Assembly: GCA_039583875.1 (NCBI GenBank)
Contig: CM077153.1
Location: 113,518,568 to 113,582,567, forward strand
Reading direction: 5' to 3'
From: Platanthera guangdongensis
Taxonomy: Eukaryota > Streptophyta > Magnoliopsida > Asparagales > Orchidaceae
Length of the DNA: 64,000 nt
Positions within the stretch are counted from its first letter, which is position 1; each line of letters begins with the position of its first letter. The notes under the pieces were generated by a model. That model worked only from the letters and a program-made list of their open reading frames with translations. It did not search any database and was not told the DNA's origin. This document shows, piece by piece, positions 45,247 through 56,184 of this stretch. Position numbers and translations under genes: made by a program.

Positions 45247-46892
45247 TCATAATAGTCTTACGCGGGAACCCTCGTCATCGGCATCAAAGGTTTCAATGGC
45301 ATTGTTGACAACAAGGCGAGGGTTTTCATCGACTAGGCTCACTCCTCTTGAGCAACAAGGAATGTCCACAACCTCTTTGCCCTTTGAAGTTGTTGGATCA
45401 GGGCGATCATCTTTGGGGAGCAGGTCACGCATCTTACCCTGCCGCAACATCTTTTGCACTAGTTGGGAAGTGCTCGACAGTTTTCAGTTAGGTGGCCTGG
45501 CTCTTTATGAAATTTGTAGTATGGATCTGAGTCTTTAGATCTTTGATCTGCTGGTCGATAAGGCCTCTTGTAGTTAGCCTTATCTTTCATAAATTGTCTT
45601 ACTTCTTGCATGGCCTCTTTGCGTTCACATTCCTGCAATTCATCGTCCTGCTGTTGATGAACTGCAGCTGTTTGTGAGGATGGAACTGGTAGTAGCAGCA
45701 ATGGATCTCGAGTACGATCATGGTTGTGGAAGGAATAACGATGATGCTGAAATCATCTTCCCTTCCTTAAGTGAGAAGGGAAATCATTCCGAGGACTTTG
45801 AGGTCGCTTGTGAAAAGGAGGATCTTTTTCTGCTATAAGACTGGAGACAAAGTACAGGTTGCTCTTTTCACCTCGAATGTATGAGTTGGCTAGGCCAATC
45901 AACTCTTGGTATTTTCTTGGAGCACCGACATTGGCCTCAAACTTGAGCGGCCCTTCACGGAGACCGTAGATAAGAGCTACTCGGTACATTTATTGATCAA
46001 TAATTTCGATGTCCAAGATTTCTCTCTGGAATCGATCAACGAACTGAGACCAAGTTTCATTTTGACGTTACCTGATCTTAAAGAGAGCTTCTGGTCCGGC
46101 CTTTCTCTTTGTATAGGTGGAAAATCTGAGCAAGAACTCCCTTAGTAGATTAGCAAAGGTAGTGATGGACTGAGGGCGCAAGCCATGACACCAATCCCTC
46201 ACATGCCCGTCAAAAGTTGTCACGAGGAGATTGAACTTGGCGGCATCTGAGAGAGTTTTGAGAGCAACGGCCGACTCAAAGGCCTGAAGATGCATCACTG
46301 GATCAGTCTCCCCAGTATATATTGGTAACAGTGGTTCTCTGAAATTAGCTGGAGTTGGTTCATGATGAACATTCTCTGAAAATGCGACGTCTCTTCCTGT
46401 TCCCCTACACTATAAGGATAGAAGGGAGCATAAATTGCAGCTACAAAAGGAGGATAGAAGGGAAAGCTGCTGTAGGAAGAGTAAAGGCTGGAGCTGATGG
46501 GTAAGGATGACTTACCTGAAAGTTCAGAAATCTTTCTGGGCTTCCCCGGGGTACTTCCCGGAAGACGTTTTGACGAGCGGAAAACTCATCTTTTTGAGGT
46601 CGCAAAGGGACTGTAGGTCCTTGCGGAAAGGTTGGTGTGTAAGGAGGATAGACCGTTGGGTAAGTTGGAGGATAAGCTTGTTGATGCTCCAATGTTGGTG
46701 TTAGATTAACTATAGCAGGTGGAGCAACTGGAGCTACTGCAGGTAGTGTTTCTAATCGCTGCGCGATTGCCACAAGAGTTTGGTTGATTGCTTGAAATTG
46801 TTGAGCAGTTTCACAGTGTGACTGCTCTAAGGCCTCCCAGAGTGAGTCTTCACCTGGACTTAGAGAGAAGTTCTAGGGTGATTGACGATCTG
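45247..46892 (-). pseudogene. Gag of C2
   Basis: Decayed gag. The start ATG is ATA here, and a TAG occurs eight codons on. Recognisable pieces include DEDSLW-like codons, a Pro/Tyr/Thr-rich N-terminal region (46773-46441), the core segment LQAFESAVALKTLS at 46298-46068, GLREGPLKF at about 45960, and a zinc knuckle whose first Cys became Tyr (YYKFHKEPGHLTENC). Family A gag shares the same order, so C gag is a relative. Capsid or RNA packaging would have been its role. Confidence 0.78.
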
Positions 46893-46897
46893 ATATG

Positions 46898-46902
46898 GCC
46901 GA
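46898..46902. repeat. Target-site duplication GCCGA (left) of B
   Basis: Pairs with GCTGA at 56134-56138, one mismatch. Removing B restores a leader that aligns with C1 at 59190-59245. Confidence 0.75.
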
Positions 46903-47607
46903 TGTTATGTTAAGCTCAGAATCCGCGACCAGTTCGCACAGCTTTCAAGACCAGGCGGCCTGGTTCTTCTAGCCTCCAAGCATGTCAAGTCGGGCGGTCA
47001 TCAGAGACCAGGCAGCATGTGCCTTCTAGCCGCCATGCATGTCAAGTCGGCTGGTTTTCATTGAACTAGCCCTACTCAATGTCAAGGCCCAGGGCCTAGA
47101 CCATCAGCTCGCGAGGAGGAATCCGTCGGGCCGTGCGGTTTGCCACCTTTCTCCTTTTTTGCTCATTTGCTTCCCCTCACCTCTGCCCGGTTCTCCTGTA
47201 CCCCATGCAGCCGGTAACTTTAGCCCTGCCCGTTTGGGCAGGCCCCCGAGCCTATAAATAGGGGGAGGGGGCAATCCCCAAAGCACGCTGACTTGTATCC
47301 AAGAGCTCGCTTGTTAAGAGCTGCGGTCTCAAGTCTAGTGCCTTGCGGCTTGCTGTCCGGCCGGCTTCGCCTTTTTTCCCCTTGTAACCGCTTCACTTTT
47401 AATAAAAGGAAAGCCCGTCGCAGGAGTGGCATTTAAGACGCGGCGGCGAACTCTGCTGTTGCCGATGCCAGTGGCCTCTCTTTCTGTCCCTCAACTACAA
47501 CCGCTAGTAACCGACTATTCAACTGTCTCCCCTTTTCCCTTACTTCCCCCAGTGCTCGAACCGTTAGCTGGTGTGCTCGACTCCCTTTTCGTTTTCGTGC
47601 ATCAACA
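46903..47607 (+). repeat. Family B 5' LTR (705 bp)
   Basis: TGTTATGTTAAG to ATCAACA. TATAAATA is at 47253-47260, with the CTGCCC/GGGCAG stem upstream. An AATAAA lies at 47400-47405, directly before the GCCCGTCGC segment. The start could also be the TGTTAAG at 46908. Confidence 0.85.
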
Positions 47608-47884
47608 GTTAACACGACACCTTCAAATCTCGATTAGTCGATGAAATCAGCGGTCTAGTTAGGTCAGACCGCTCTAGCTTCTAGTGCTCGGCATCTTGTC
47701 GAGCAGGCCGCGACTTCGCTGGCTAGGGTTTTCATCCTGCTTCAAGCACTGTAAAACCAGTCGTTCTACCCGCCAGCTTTTCTCCCGGTCTTCCTATCGG
47801 CTTGTCCCATCTTCTAACTGCCAGTGCAAGCCACAACTGGTCGGCGGTATCGAAGCAAAGTTTGGTTATTTTCTCCCTTTCAAA

Positions 47885-49068
47885 ATGAATCCTGTGAAGG
47901 GACGAAGTGATTCTAATTTCTTGTCAAGTACTGCTGATCACTTGGAGGAGCAAGATTGTTCATATCTTAGTCATGGTGCCCTTGACAATGATAACAAATT
48001 TTCTGCCAATTTGGTTGAACACGTGTCGAAATCTGTTGCAAGAGAATCTCCTTGTAAAGAAGAAGAAGAAGACTCGTCTCCATTCATTGACCAGATTCCT
48101 TGGGATACCGTCTCCGACGATTTCCGACTACCGCATCTCCCAGAATATTCCGGATGTGATGATCCGTTTTCTCATTTACAAGCCTTTGAATCAGCTATTT
48201 CGCTAAGAAAGGTGTCAAACGTAATAAAATGCAAACTTCTTATTATATCTTTTGGCGACATTGTAAGGGAATGGTTCTATAGTCTGCCACCTCGATCGAT
48301 CACCAGTTTTAAAGATCTTCGAAGTCAATTCATTTCAAGGTTTACTACTTATAAGAAGCAGAAAAGAAACGTTGGAGCTCTCTTCCAAATCAAGCAGAGA
48401 ATTGACCAGTCTAATCCGGACTTCGTTGACCGGTTCCAAAAGGAAGTTCTAGATGTTTGTAGCGTCCATCGAGATTATTACTTGTATGCTTTCTTGGATG
48501 GACTTCGAGAAGGCCCTCTGAAATTTAAGCTCACCATAAAGGACCCCAAAACTTATGGATATCTTATTGAAATCGTTAATAAGTTCATAATGGGTGAAGA
48601 AGCAAATAAAGATTATATCTCATTTTTGAATCAGAGACTAAACAACTTCAGGTGACTTCTGGTGATCAACAACCTATTTCTTCCAAAAATGTTTCAAAAG
48701 TTAGAAATTGCAAGTCTCCTCCTCTTTCTCAGGATAGGCCTACATTACCTCCTCATAAGAATGAGTCATCTGAGTTTATAAAATCACATCCAGCCACATC
48801 TCCGTGTCAAAAAACTCTAAAGCGTGAAAAAGGTTCATATAGATATGTTAAATTTAAAATTCCTATGGAAGACCTCCTGATGATTATTCAAGAAATGTCT
48901 GAGTTCAAAAGGCCTCGACGCATGAAATCTAAAATCAAATATCGGCATGAGGAGCTTTTTTGCAAGTATCATAAAGATGTTGGTCATCTGACAGAAGATT
49001 GCATGGCTCTCCAAAAGTTAGCTGATCAATTTGCAAGAGCTGGGAAGCTACAAAACTATGTCTTTTAG
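47885..49068 (+). pseudogene. Gag of family B (one frameshift)
   Basis: I place the start at the Met of MNPVKGRSDS (47885); the frame is open upstream to 47684 but that part is not conserved. The gag core has DPFSHLQAFESAISL, REWFYSLPPRSITSF, FVDRFQKEV and LDGLREGPLKF, equivalent to A gag residues 176-300. At 48653 a stop breaks the frame; the other frame resumes at once and ends with the zinc knuckle FCKYHKDVGHLTEDC. Structural capsid protein by family knowledge. Confidence 0.82.
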
Positions 49069-50073
49069 TGACTCTCTAAGTCATTCTTCTCAAGCTTACT
49101 CAATGGTTCAAGCAAGTAATTCCTTTTCTAAATGCCTTTGAATTCTTAAGCCCTTCACATCCCGCTTGACATCAGTCGTAAATGTGTAGTGGAAATCCCA
49201 CTTGACATCAGTCGCAGTCATTACGTACTTGTCCCGCTTGACATTTGTCGCAGACATTACGTACTTGTCCCGCTCGACATCGGTGACGAATTTTAAGAAT
49301 TTCAATCTCACTTATGTGTTCTTTGTGTGGAAAGCAATGCCTCACGCACCTGCTCACATCGACACATAAGCCCATAGCTCCATCTGTTCTTGCAGGACAA
49401 CATGGACCTAACCGCTTTCTTGCGATTTTATTAAGCGGCCTGTGCCAATTTATATAGTTTACTTCACAGACCGTGCGGTTACATATTCCGGCTTATTTTA
49501 TTCGGCATGTATGTTCCTATCTGCCGGTTTATAATCATATACTTGGAAAGTCGGCCAACTTATTTCAGTCAATTAATCCTTGGCCTTAGTCCGTCGTCTT
49601 ATGGTATCAATTATACTAGTCAACTATGACTTGCCACCACAAAATTAGTATGGGTTTGGTCTCTACTATCGGGCGACTTATTTGCCGGCTAGGCATGCTT
49701 AAGTATCTCCGATTACCGGCTTGCATGATCATATCAGAAGCCGTAGATTATTTGTCATTATTTAGGATTTTGGCGGTTAAAATTTAGCCGCGTGGCTTAT
49801 TGTAAATGTGTATTCTCAAATAAGCAACAAGAATTTATCTCTTTCTTACGGATAGCTTTATTGAAGTTGCAGAATGCAGAAACTCCGGATTTCATTATGA
49901 TCTCAGACCGGTTTGCATAATAATTATCTTTTAAATCGGAAGTTACACTGAGACCGTGCAGATTAATACAGGTAAGAAAAACGAAAAGTAAAACAGGCCA
50001 CATCAAAGGTAAAGTTTTCTTTCATTTCTATTTCAAAAAGGGTTACAAAAATCTAACCGCACGGTTTACAAAA
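49069..50073 (+). other. Family B spacer
   Basis: Non-coding. 49161-49290 has four 35-36 bp units built on 'cccgcttgacatcagtcg'. The rest has many GCGGTT/AACCGC and CCGGC words. No pol motif was found in any frame. Confidence 0.7.
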
Positions 50074-51939
50074 TCATACCTCCGGTTTCCAAAAATTGAA
50101 AATACAAGTTAAAAGCAAAATTTCCCTAATCGCCGGCTTGAGTTTTTTAGCCGCAGGAGGACTTGAATAACCACCACCGTCGATGTCGACTAGAGATTCA
50201 GAGTAGCCATTGCTGGTAGTTGTTGAGCCGCCCGAGTCGCCAGAAGACGCGGGATCAGTCTGCACGGTCTCTGAAGCCTGGATGTCGGTCTCGGTTGAAG
50301 CGCCCTCGCTCCGGCTTTTCTCGCCATCCTCCACCTCTTCTCCGTCCGCATCTTCTTCCTCATCTTTACCTTCATCTTCACCGACCTTGTCTTTACCTTT
50401 GACCGCTCTGTAGACAGCGGCCACCTTCTTTTTCAAGGTGGGGTATATATCGGCGCATGTAAAGTGGTTGAATCCGGCCGCTAAGCTGCCAAGGTCTCAG
50501 AGGCAGTTAAGCGCTCCATCGATCCCCTGGACAACCTGCGGGAAGACATTGTCTTGGAATACCGGGTTGGCCGGATCGTACATTACCTGCAAGAGAAGTG
50601 AAAGGTTAGATCGGGCGGTTTAAGAATTCTAACCGCACGAATATCAGGTGATAACTTACCGATTCCTTCTCCTTCAGTCGTTTTATTTCTTCTTATTTGT
50701 CTTCTAATTGCCGCTCCAGGCCGCTTTTGTCTTTCATTAGTTGCTTGTAGGCAAGGAACATGAAGTGGCTCGTTACAAAGCTCTTTGTCCCGACCTGCGC
50801 TGCTAATCGCGTCAGGTCATCTTCAGGAACTCTGCGCAGCGCCTTCAAGTTGCGCTTGCCGTACAGCGCGGAGCCAACAACGGTTGCATGGCGGCTAACT
50901 TTTTCCCTCTCCCAGTAGGGGAGGGCGGTGGAGACCTTCACAGAGTCGCCGTCCGGACTCCACAACATGGTTGGGTTACGGCGCACATCTTTCAGGCCGT
51001 TGCCCATTCCATGCTGCGTGAACTCGTCAGAGGAGGCCGACTCCTCTTCTTCCTCAGCCCGCTATGGCTTGGCCCGCCTGGCACGCTTCTCTCTTTGTGT
51101 AAGCATCAAGCTGCCATGCGTCAGTGGTTTGTTGAGCGGGACCTCCACAGCAGCTGCAAATACAAAGTGAGAAGTCAGTTCATAGGTCGCGCGACTAACA
51201 AATCAGTTTGGTAGGTTTGGAACATACTGTCCTCTACCTCGAATCCTTCCAAGGATGGTAGTACAGGAATGTAATGATTCACGTCAAGCCACTCGCCCTT
51301 GAAGAAGTTGCACATTTCCTTCTCCAAGCCATCCATCCCGCTGCTCCCGAAGGCAGCCTCATCCCGGATTTGCGGGTTGACGGGTAGCATCCCTAGGTTT
51401 CCCTCAAAGATGAGGTACCTCTCTGACTAGTTCGGGATTTTGTTCGCCAGGTTGACGATCTTCAATCCTCTGCAGCCAAAGTAGAGGTGCCCCCAAAAGA
51501 TCTCTGTCCCGGAGTCCGGGATAGACCGTACCGAGAAGCACTCGCGGAACAGTTTCATGGAGAATCAAACTCTCTCCAACATCAGGTATGAGATAAAGCT
51601 AAAAGTGGCGGCTACAGAGTTCGGCGGTAGTTGTCCGGGGACTACACCATAGTGGTCGAAAATTGCTACGACTTCCATTAGGACCGGGAAGTGGAAGCCC
51701 CAGTCAAAATGATCGATGGGGACGTCGATTTGGTTGGCGTTTTAGGTATTGATTCTCTCGTCCTGCAGCGGAAGCCGCGCAACTAGCGGGCTACCCTGCT
51801 TGTACTTCTCAACAAAGTTCTCTAGCTCAGCTTGGGTAAGCCGGTATTCCTTGTGGTCTGCAGAGTGAAATGCGGAAGATGTATTGCTCCTCACCGCGCT
51901 AGCCTTGTCAGACCACATCGAGTTGGAATTAGCCCGCAT
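50074..51939 (-). pseudogene. Antisense gene aORF2, family B
   Basis: Minus-strand homologue of A aORF2. The start region 51939-51742 contains AFHSADHKEYRLTQAELENFVEK, the same motif context as FHSADH in A. Later pieces are 51390-51175, 51007-50693 (YGKRNLKALRRVP matches YGKRNLSDLKKV of A) and 50436-50074 with an acidic Glu/Asp run then a Ser/Gly/Thr tail. Gaps between pieces include splice-like sites and stops, so it is interrupted. It confirms that the gene predates the split of A and B. Confidence 0.7.
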
Positions 51940-51976
51940 CTTGTTTTTAATGTGAAGTAATCAACAGAGTCATCTC

Positions 51977-51984
51977 TATTTATA
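51977..51984 (-). promoter_or_regulatory. TATA box of aORF2, family B
   Basis: TATAAATA on the minus strand, 38-45 bases before the ATG at 51939. Confidence 0.55.
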
Positions 51985-53083
51985 AAAATCCAGGGAAGGT
52001 ACAGTAATCAACATCAAATCGCGGCTAGACATCAAGCCACACGACCTCAACCTGCAGGGAATACAGATTAATACCACGGTCAAACCGCAGTTCAGTTCGC
52101 CCGTCCATTCGGCCAAGTTCCTGCACTTAGAATATTTTCTTGGAAGAGCATGCGGAAATCATACTTTCAAGCCGGTGAACTGTTCGCCAAACCACGCGGC
52201 TACGTTCCTGTACTTGGATATTTCAGAACAAAGCACATATATGGTGATCATAACATACATACCGCATAAACTGCAAACAGTTCGCAGAATAATAAACATA
52301 CAACAATTATTTACAGTGACCAAATTGTCCAGCATCCAGAAGGGGAATATATTGCAACATTCAGTTTATTCGCATGGCTTATCTCGCTCAATTCGCTCAG
52401 ACTAATCGCCCTCCTATCCCTCTCGCTCTATTCGCCCGACCTGGTCACCGGTTTGTACAATCATAGCGTATACCTGGCTAACCAGATGGTGAAGTGAATG
52501 CGGAGGACAGTGAACCCGTGCGGTGTCGCGCTCCACTCTGGCGAATGGGACCATTTGAAGAGCCCAAGCTTCTAGCCCGCTAGAAGATGCGGCCTGCCCG
52601 ACCGCCGCGACATCCGGAGGGTTTGAAGTTTCACCAGAAGTCGGGCGGTCTGTTTGCGGCAACTTTCCAGAAGTCGCCGCTGCAGGCCACTGATCTCCGT
52701 CGGCCTCCGCTGACGGACCTTGATCTTTTCCCTGCTCAAGGCAGCAAATCTCCCCTCTCTCTTTCTCTCTCTCAAGCCATCCGGCCATCAACACCTGCGC
52801 TTGCATATCTTATTTCTCTGCCCTCTCCTGCTCCAATATGGCCTGCATCTCTGTTATCTTCCCCTCAATGGCTTCCAGCGCGGACTAAAACCTTGTGGTC
52901 TCTTGCTCCAGCGTGGACTGTGACCTCGTGGTATCTTGCACCAAGGTGGTCTGGAACTCTTGAATCCTTCTCTCAGTGGCCTCCTGGGCATCCCGGTGTT
53001 CCTCCTCCTTAATCTACAGGGCTTCAGAGTGTGCCCTCAGAGCCGCCTGCAATGTGTCGACCTCCTTCTAGAATTCAGCCATC

Positions 53084-53717
53084 CTTTCTGTTAACCCCAA
53101 AGTCCGCAACACCTCCAAGGTCCCAGGCACGGTAGCAGCGGACTCGTCTTAGCACTCCGCCCAGATCAGCAAAGCGTCGACATTCAACAAGTCCCAAGGT
53201 TAATCCACTTCGGCGGCGGACATGGTGCTCAGCCCGTCCAGCTCGGCATGCCCCAAGTGATCGACTCTCAGGAAACTCTTCAGGCGGACTCAAAGATAAG
53301 TCCGCCCAGGCCACCGTCCTCCAGCAGGATCGCGCATAGCAACAGCAGATGGAAGCTCCAGCCCGCGAGCCTAGTCCGCCCCTTTTGGGCGGACCGGCGT
53401 GTTCTTTCTTTTTTGCTTCCCGTCACCGTTGCCCGGTTCTCCTGTACCCCGGTCAGCCGATTATTTTATCCCTGCCCGTTTGGGCAGGCCCCTATCCTAT
53501 AAATAGGGGGGAGGCGGTGCACCCAAAGCACGCTGACTCGAGTCTAGAGGCCCATTTAGTGAAAGCTGCGGACTCAGATCTCGGACTTTGCGGTCTCGAA
53601 TCTGTCCTGATTTCCCTTTTTCCTTGGTCCATTAGTAAACGGTTGCTTGCAGTCTCCTTCTCTCTTTTTCCCCTTTTTACCGGAATTTGAGGGCACATTT
53701 TGTGCATCAACACTTTC
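53084..53717. repeat. Target-site duplications CTTTC around solo LTR
   Basis: CTTTC at 53084-53088 and at 53713-53717, directly outside TGTTAACC and CATCAACA. Confidence 0.88.
53089..53712 (+). mobile_element. Solo LTR, family A type (624 bp)
   Basis: TGTTAACCCC to GCATCAACA, TATAAATA at 53498-53505, with the CTGCCC/GGGCAG stem upstream and GCGGAC motifs in its 5' half. It is about 125 bp shorter than the A LTRs and lacks the GCCCGTCGC stem region. With its target duplication it is the product of recombination between the two LTRs of a former full element. Confidence 0.88.
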
Positions 53718-55390
53718 GTCATGAAGACTTGGCGGAGGCGGCGGCAGCATGGTCGAGAAGGATGTCAGGTTGCCCGGTTTCATCGTGGCCTCCGGTTCAC
53801 CTGCAAAAGATAAACCGCAATCAGGTTCATTCGGATAATTGCGACCTTATTATAAGAAAATCGCTAGGATAAGACCGCCGGTTTGGTTTTTATCAACTTC
53901 AATGGCCGCGGTATGGTATCTAAACACTGACCGTCTGAATCGTTCGGGATCTATCTGCTTTAGCTTTTCTTTCCATGGCCGCTCGGCTTCTTTAGCTCGA
54001 CTTTTCAGTTGAGCTGTGGTCAGGAAAAAGCTAGCCGGCGGATTTAAAATTGTGTTCGCCCCCTTCTTCCTTGACCGCGACTTGTAGAATTTTACAGTTC
54101 GCTTAACTTCCCCATGTTTACGTTGCAGAAGAGGAAGTGCGGTCGCCACTGGTTTCCCAGCGATTAACTTCTTCATCTCCACCATCTTCTCTCGAAGTTT
54201 CAATTTTTCGGTCCCGTCAGAAACCGCGAAGGCCGGCCCGCCAAGCTTCTCCCCAATGACTTCGATATCGGGGCGGTCGACCACTTTAGAAGCCGCTGGG
54301 GTCGTCAACAACTTATCCTGCTGCTGTAAAGTCTCCATGCCCTTGAGGATGTCACTAATCGTCTCGCTAGCCGCAGATACATTCTCCGGCTCATTCGGTT
54401 TGGAATTTCGTGTGGACGGACTCTCGGGTACATCTTTCTCACGCGGCCTATGTTGAAGACTAGCCGCTCTGGTCTTTACGGAAACATTCCAGTTTCCGGC
54501 CTGCATCTTCCGCGCTTTCCTCCTCATCCTTTCTTCGAGGGTCTCACTCCATTTCCTCTGCCGTTTCAAGGAGCCGACTACCATTTTTGTCCGCTTGCTC
54601 TTTTCAACCAAAGGCCGCGCGGCCTCCAGTGTGTTCTCCGGCTCATTGTCATCAACCACGACTAGGTCGACAGTGGTCGCCAGTTCACGCGGCTTGCCAA
54701 ATTCAACACTTTCTCATCTATTTCAGCTATCCATAAGAGTGGCTCACCCGATGGAGAGTAAGTTATCTCAATGGATTTGGAAGTCCCGGTTTGTGATGGA
54801 GCAATAGTCGAAACCGCTTCAGGATTGGTCGCAGCCTTCGAAACCGCTTTAGGATTGGTCGCAGCCTTTGAAACCGCTTCAGGATTGGTCGTAGCCTTCG
54901 AAACTGCTTCAGGATTGGTCGCAGTCTTCGAAACTGCTTCAGGATTGGTCGCAGCCTTCGAAACCGCTTCAGGATTGGTCGCAGACTTCGAAACCGCTTC
55001 AGGATTGGTCGATGCCTGTGAAGATTCGCCTACGGTCTGTGTCGACCTCTTTTCAGATCCAGAAGCCGCTGGAGTAATCGGCTTCTCAACCTTCCCCACA
55101 GGCTGTCGGTCAGAGTCATCCGGTTTTCGGCTCCGACTCTTTTTCTTCTCAGCCGATTTCTTATCACGGGCTAACAACAACGACATGACATCCATTTTGC
55201 GGAATTCCGCGTCGGCTTGGAAATCTTTGACAGCTAGTGGCGAGTATCGACCCGTGATTTGGCAGAGCTCTTGAAGAATGACAAGGGTCAAGGGATTTTA
55301 TATACGAAGATGCATTAAAGGAAGTCGGGGTCTCCGGCTTAGTTCTACATTTTTGAAGTTTTTCAAAAACTTAAAAATGTGCGGGGATTA

Positions 55391-56133
55391 TGTTATGTTA
55401 AGCCCGAAATCCATGACCAGTTCGCACAGCTTTCAAGACCGGGCGGCCTGGTCCCACTAGCTGCCAAGCATGTCAAGCCGGTCGGTCATCAGAGACATGG
55501 CGGCCTGTGCCTTCTATCCGCCATGCATTTCAACTCGGCTAGTTATCAGAGAAGTCGGGCAGTCTCCATATCAGGCCGCCGTCAGAACCAGCCCTGCTCA
55601 ACGTCAAGGCCCGGGGCCCATACTATCTGCTTGCGAGGAGGAATCCGCCAGGCCGTCCAGTTTCCCTCCTTTCTCCTTTTTTGCTCATTTGCTTCCCCTC
55701 ACCTCTGCCCGGTTCTCCTATACCCCGGGCAGCCGGTAACTTAAGACCTGCCCGTTTTGGTAGGCCCCCGAGCCTATAAATAGTGGGAGGGTGCACTCTC
55801 CAAAGCACGCTCACTTGTATCCAGGAGCTCGCTTGTTAAAAGCTGCAGTCTCAAGTCTAGTGCCTTGCGGCTTGCTGTCCGGCCAGCTTCACCTTTTTTC
55901 TCCTTCTTGTAACCGCTACACTTTTAATAAAAGGAAAGCCCATCGCAGGAGTGGAATTTAAGCCGCGGCGGGCGAACTCTGCTGTTGCTGCTGCCAGCGG
56001 CCTCTCTTTTTGTCCCTCAACTACAACCGCTAGTAACCACTATTCAACAGTCTCCTCTTTTCCCTTCCATCCCCCGGTGCTCGAACCGTTAGCTGGTGGT
56101 GCTCGACACAATTTCCGTTTTCATGCATTAATA
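55391..56133 (+). repeat. Family B 3' LTR (743 bp)
   Basis: Starts TGTTATGTTAAG after the polypurine tract GCGGGGATTA (55381-55390). Ends GCATTAATA in place of GCATCAACA. TATAAATA at 55775-55782. Confidence 0.85.
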
Positions 56134-56138
56134 GCTGA
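56134..56138. repeat. Target-site duplication GCTGA (right) of B
   Basis: Pairs with GCCGA at 46898-46902. Confidence 0.75.
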
Positions 56139-56184
56139 TTGTCGGTGTTCACCGTCTGTTCGTATCTGAATGTCGTGTGTTAGC

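Larger units (their letters stand above)
52414..55291 (-). pseudogene. Antisense gene aORF1, family B (split by a solo LTR)
   Basis: N-terminal part 55291-54662, middle 54659-53850, then interrupted by the solo LTR 53089-53712, and C-terminal part 52806-52414 (MVPFARVERDTARVH matches MVPLSRVDREAAHMH of A). The first conventional Met in A-like position is at 55192. Codons upstream (55255-55229) encode TGRYSPLAV, identical to A. 54790-55015 encodes about nine near-identical 9-residue units (TNPEAVSKA). A basic Lys/Arg region follows. Frameshifts and stops are present. Confidence 0.72.
46903..56133 (+). mobile_element. Family B element: gag and antisense genes, no pol
   Basis: LTRs at 46903-47607 and 55391-56133, gag at 47885-49068, a short spacer, antisense aORF2 (51939-50074) and aORF1 (55291-52414), and polypurine tract GCGGGGATTA. 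Between gag (ending 49068) and aORF2 (50074) there is only about 1 kb, with no protease, RT or integrase motif. It is non-autonomous but kept the antisense pair. Confidence 0.85.
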
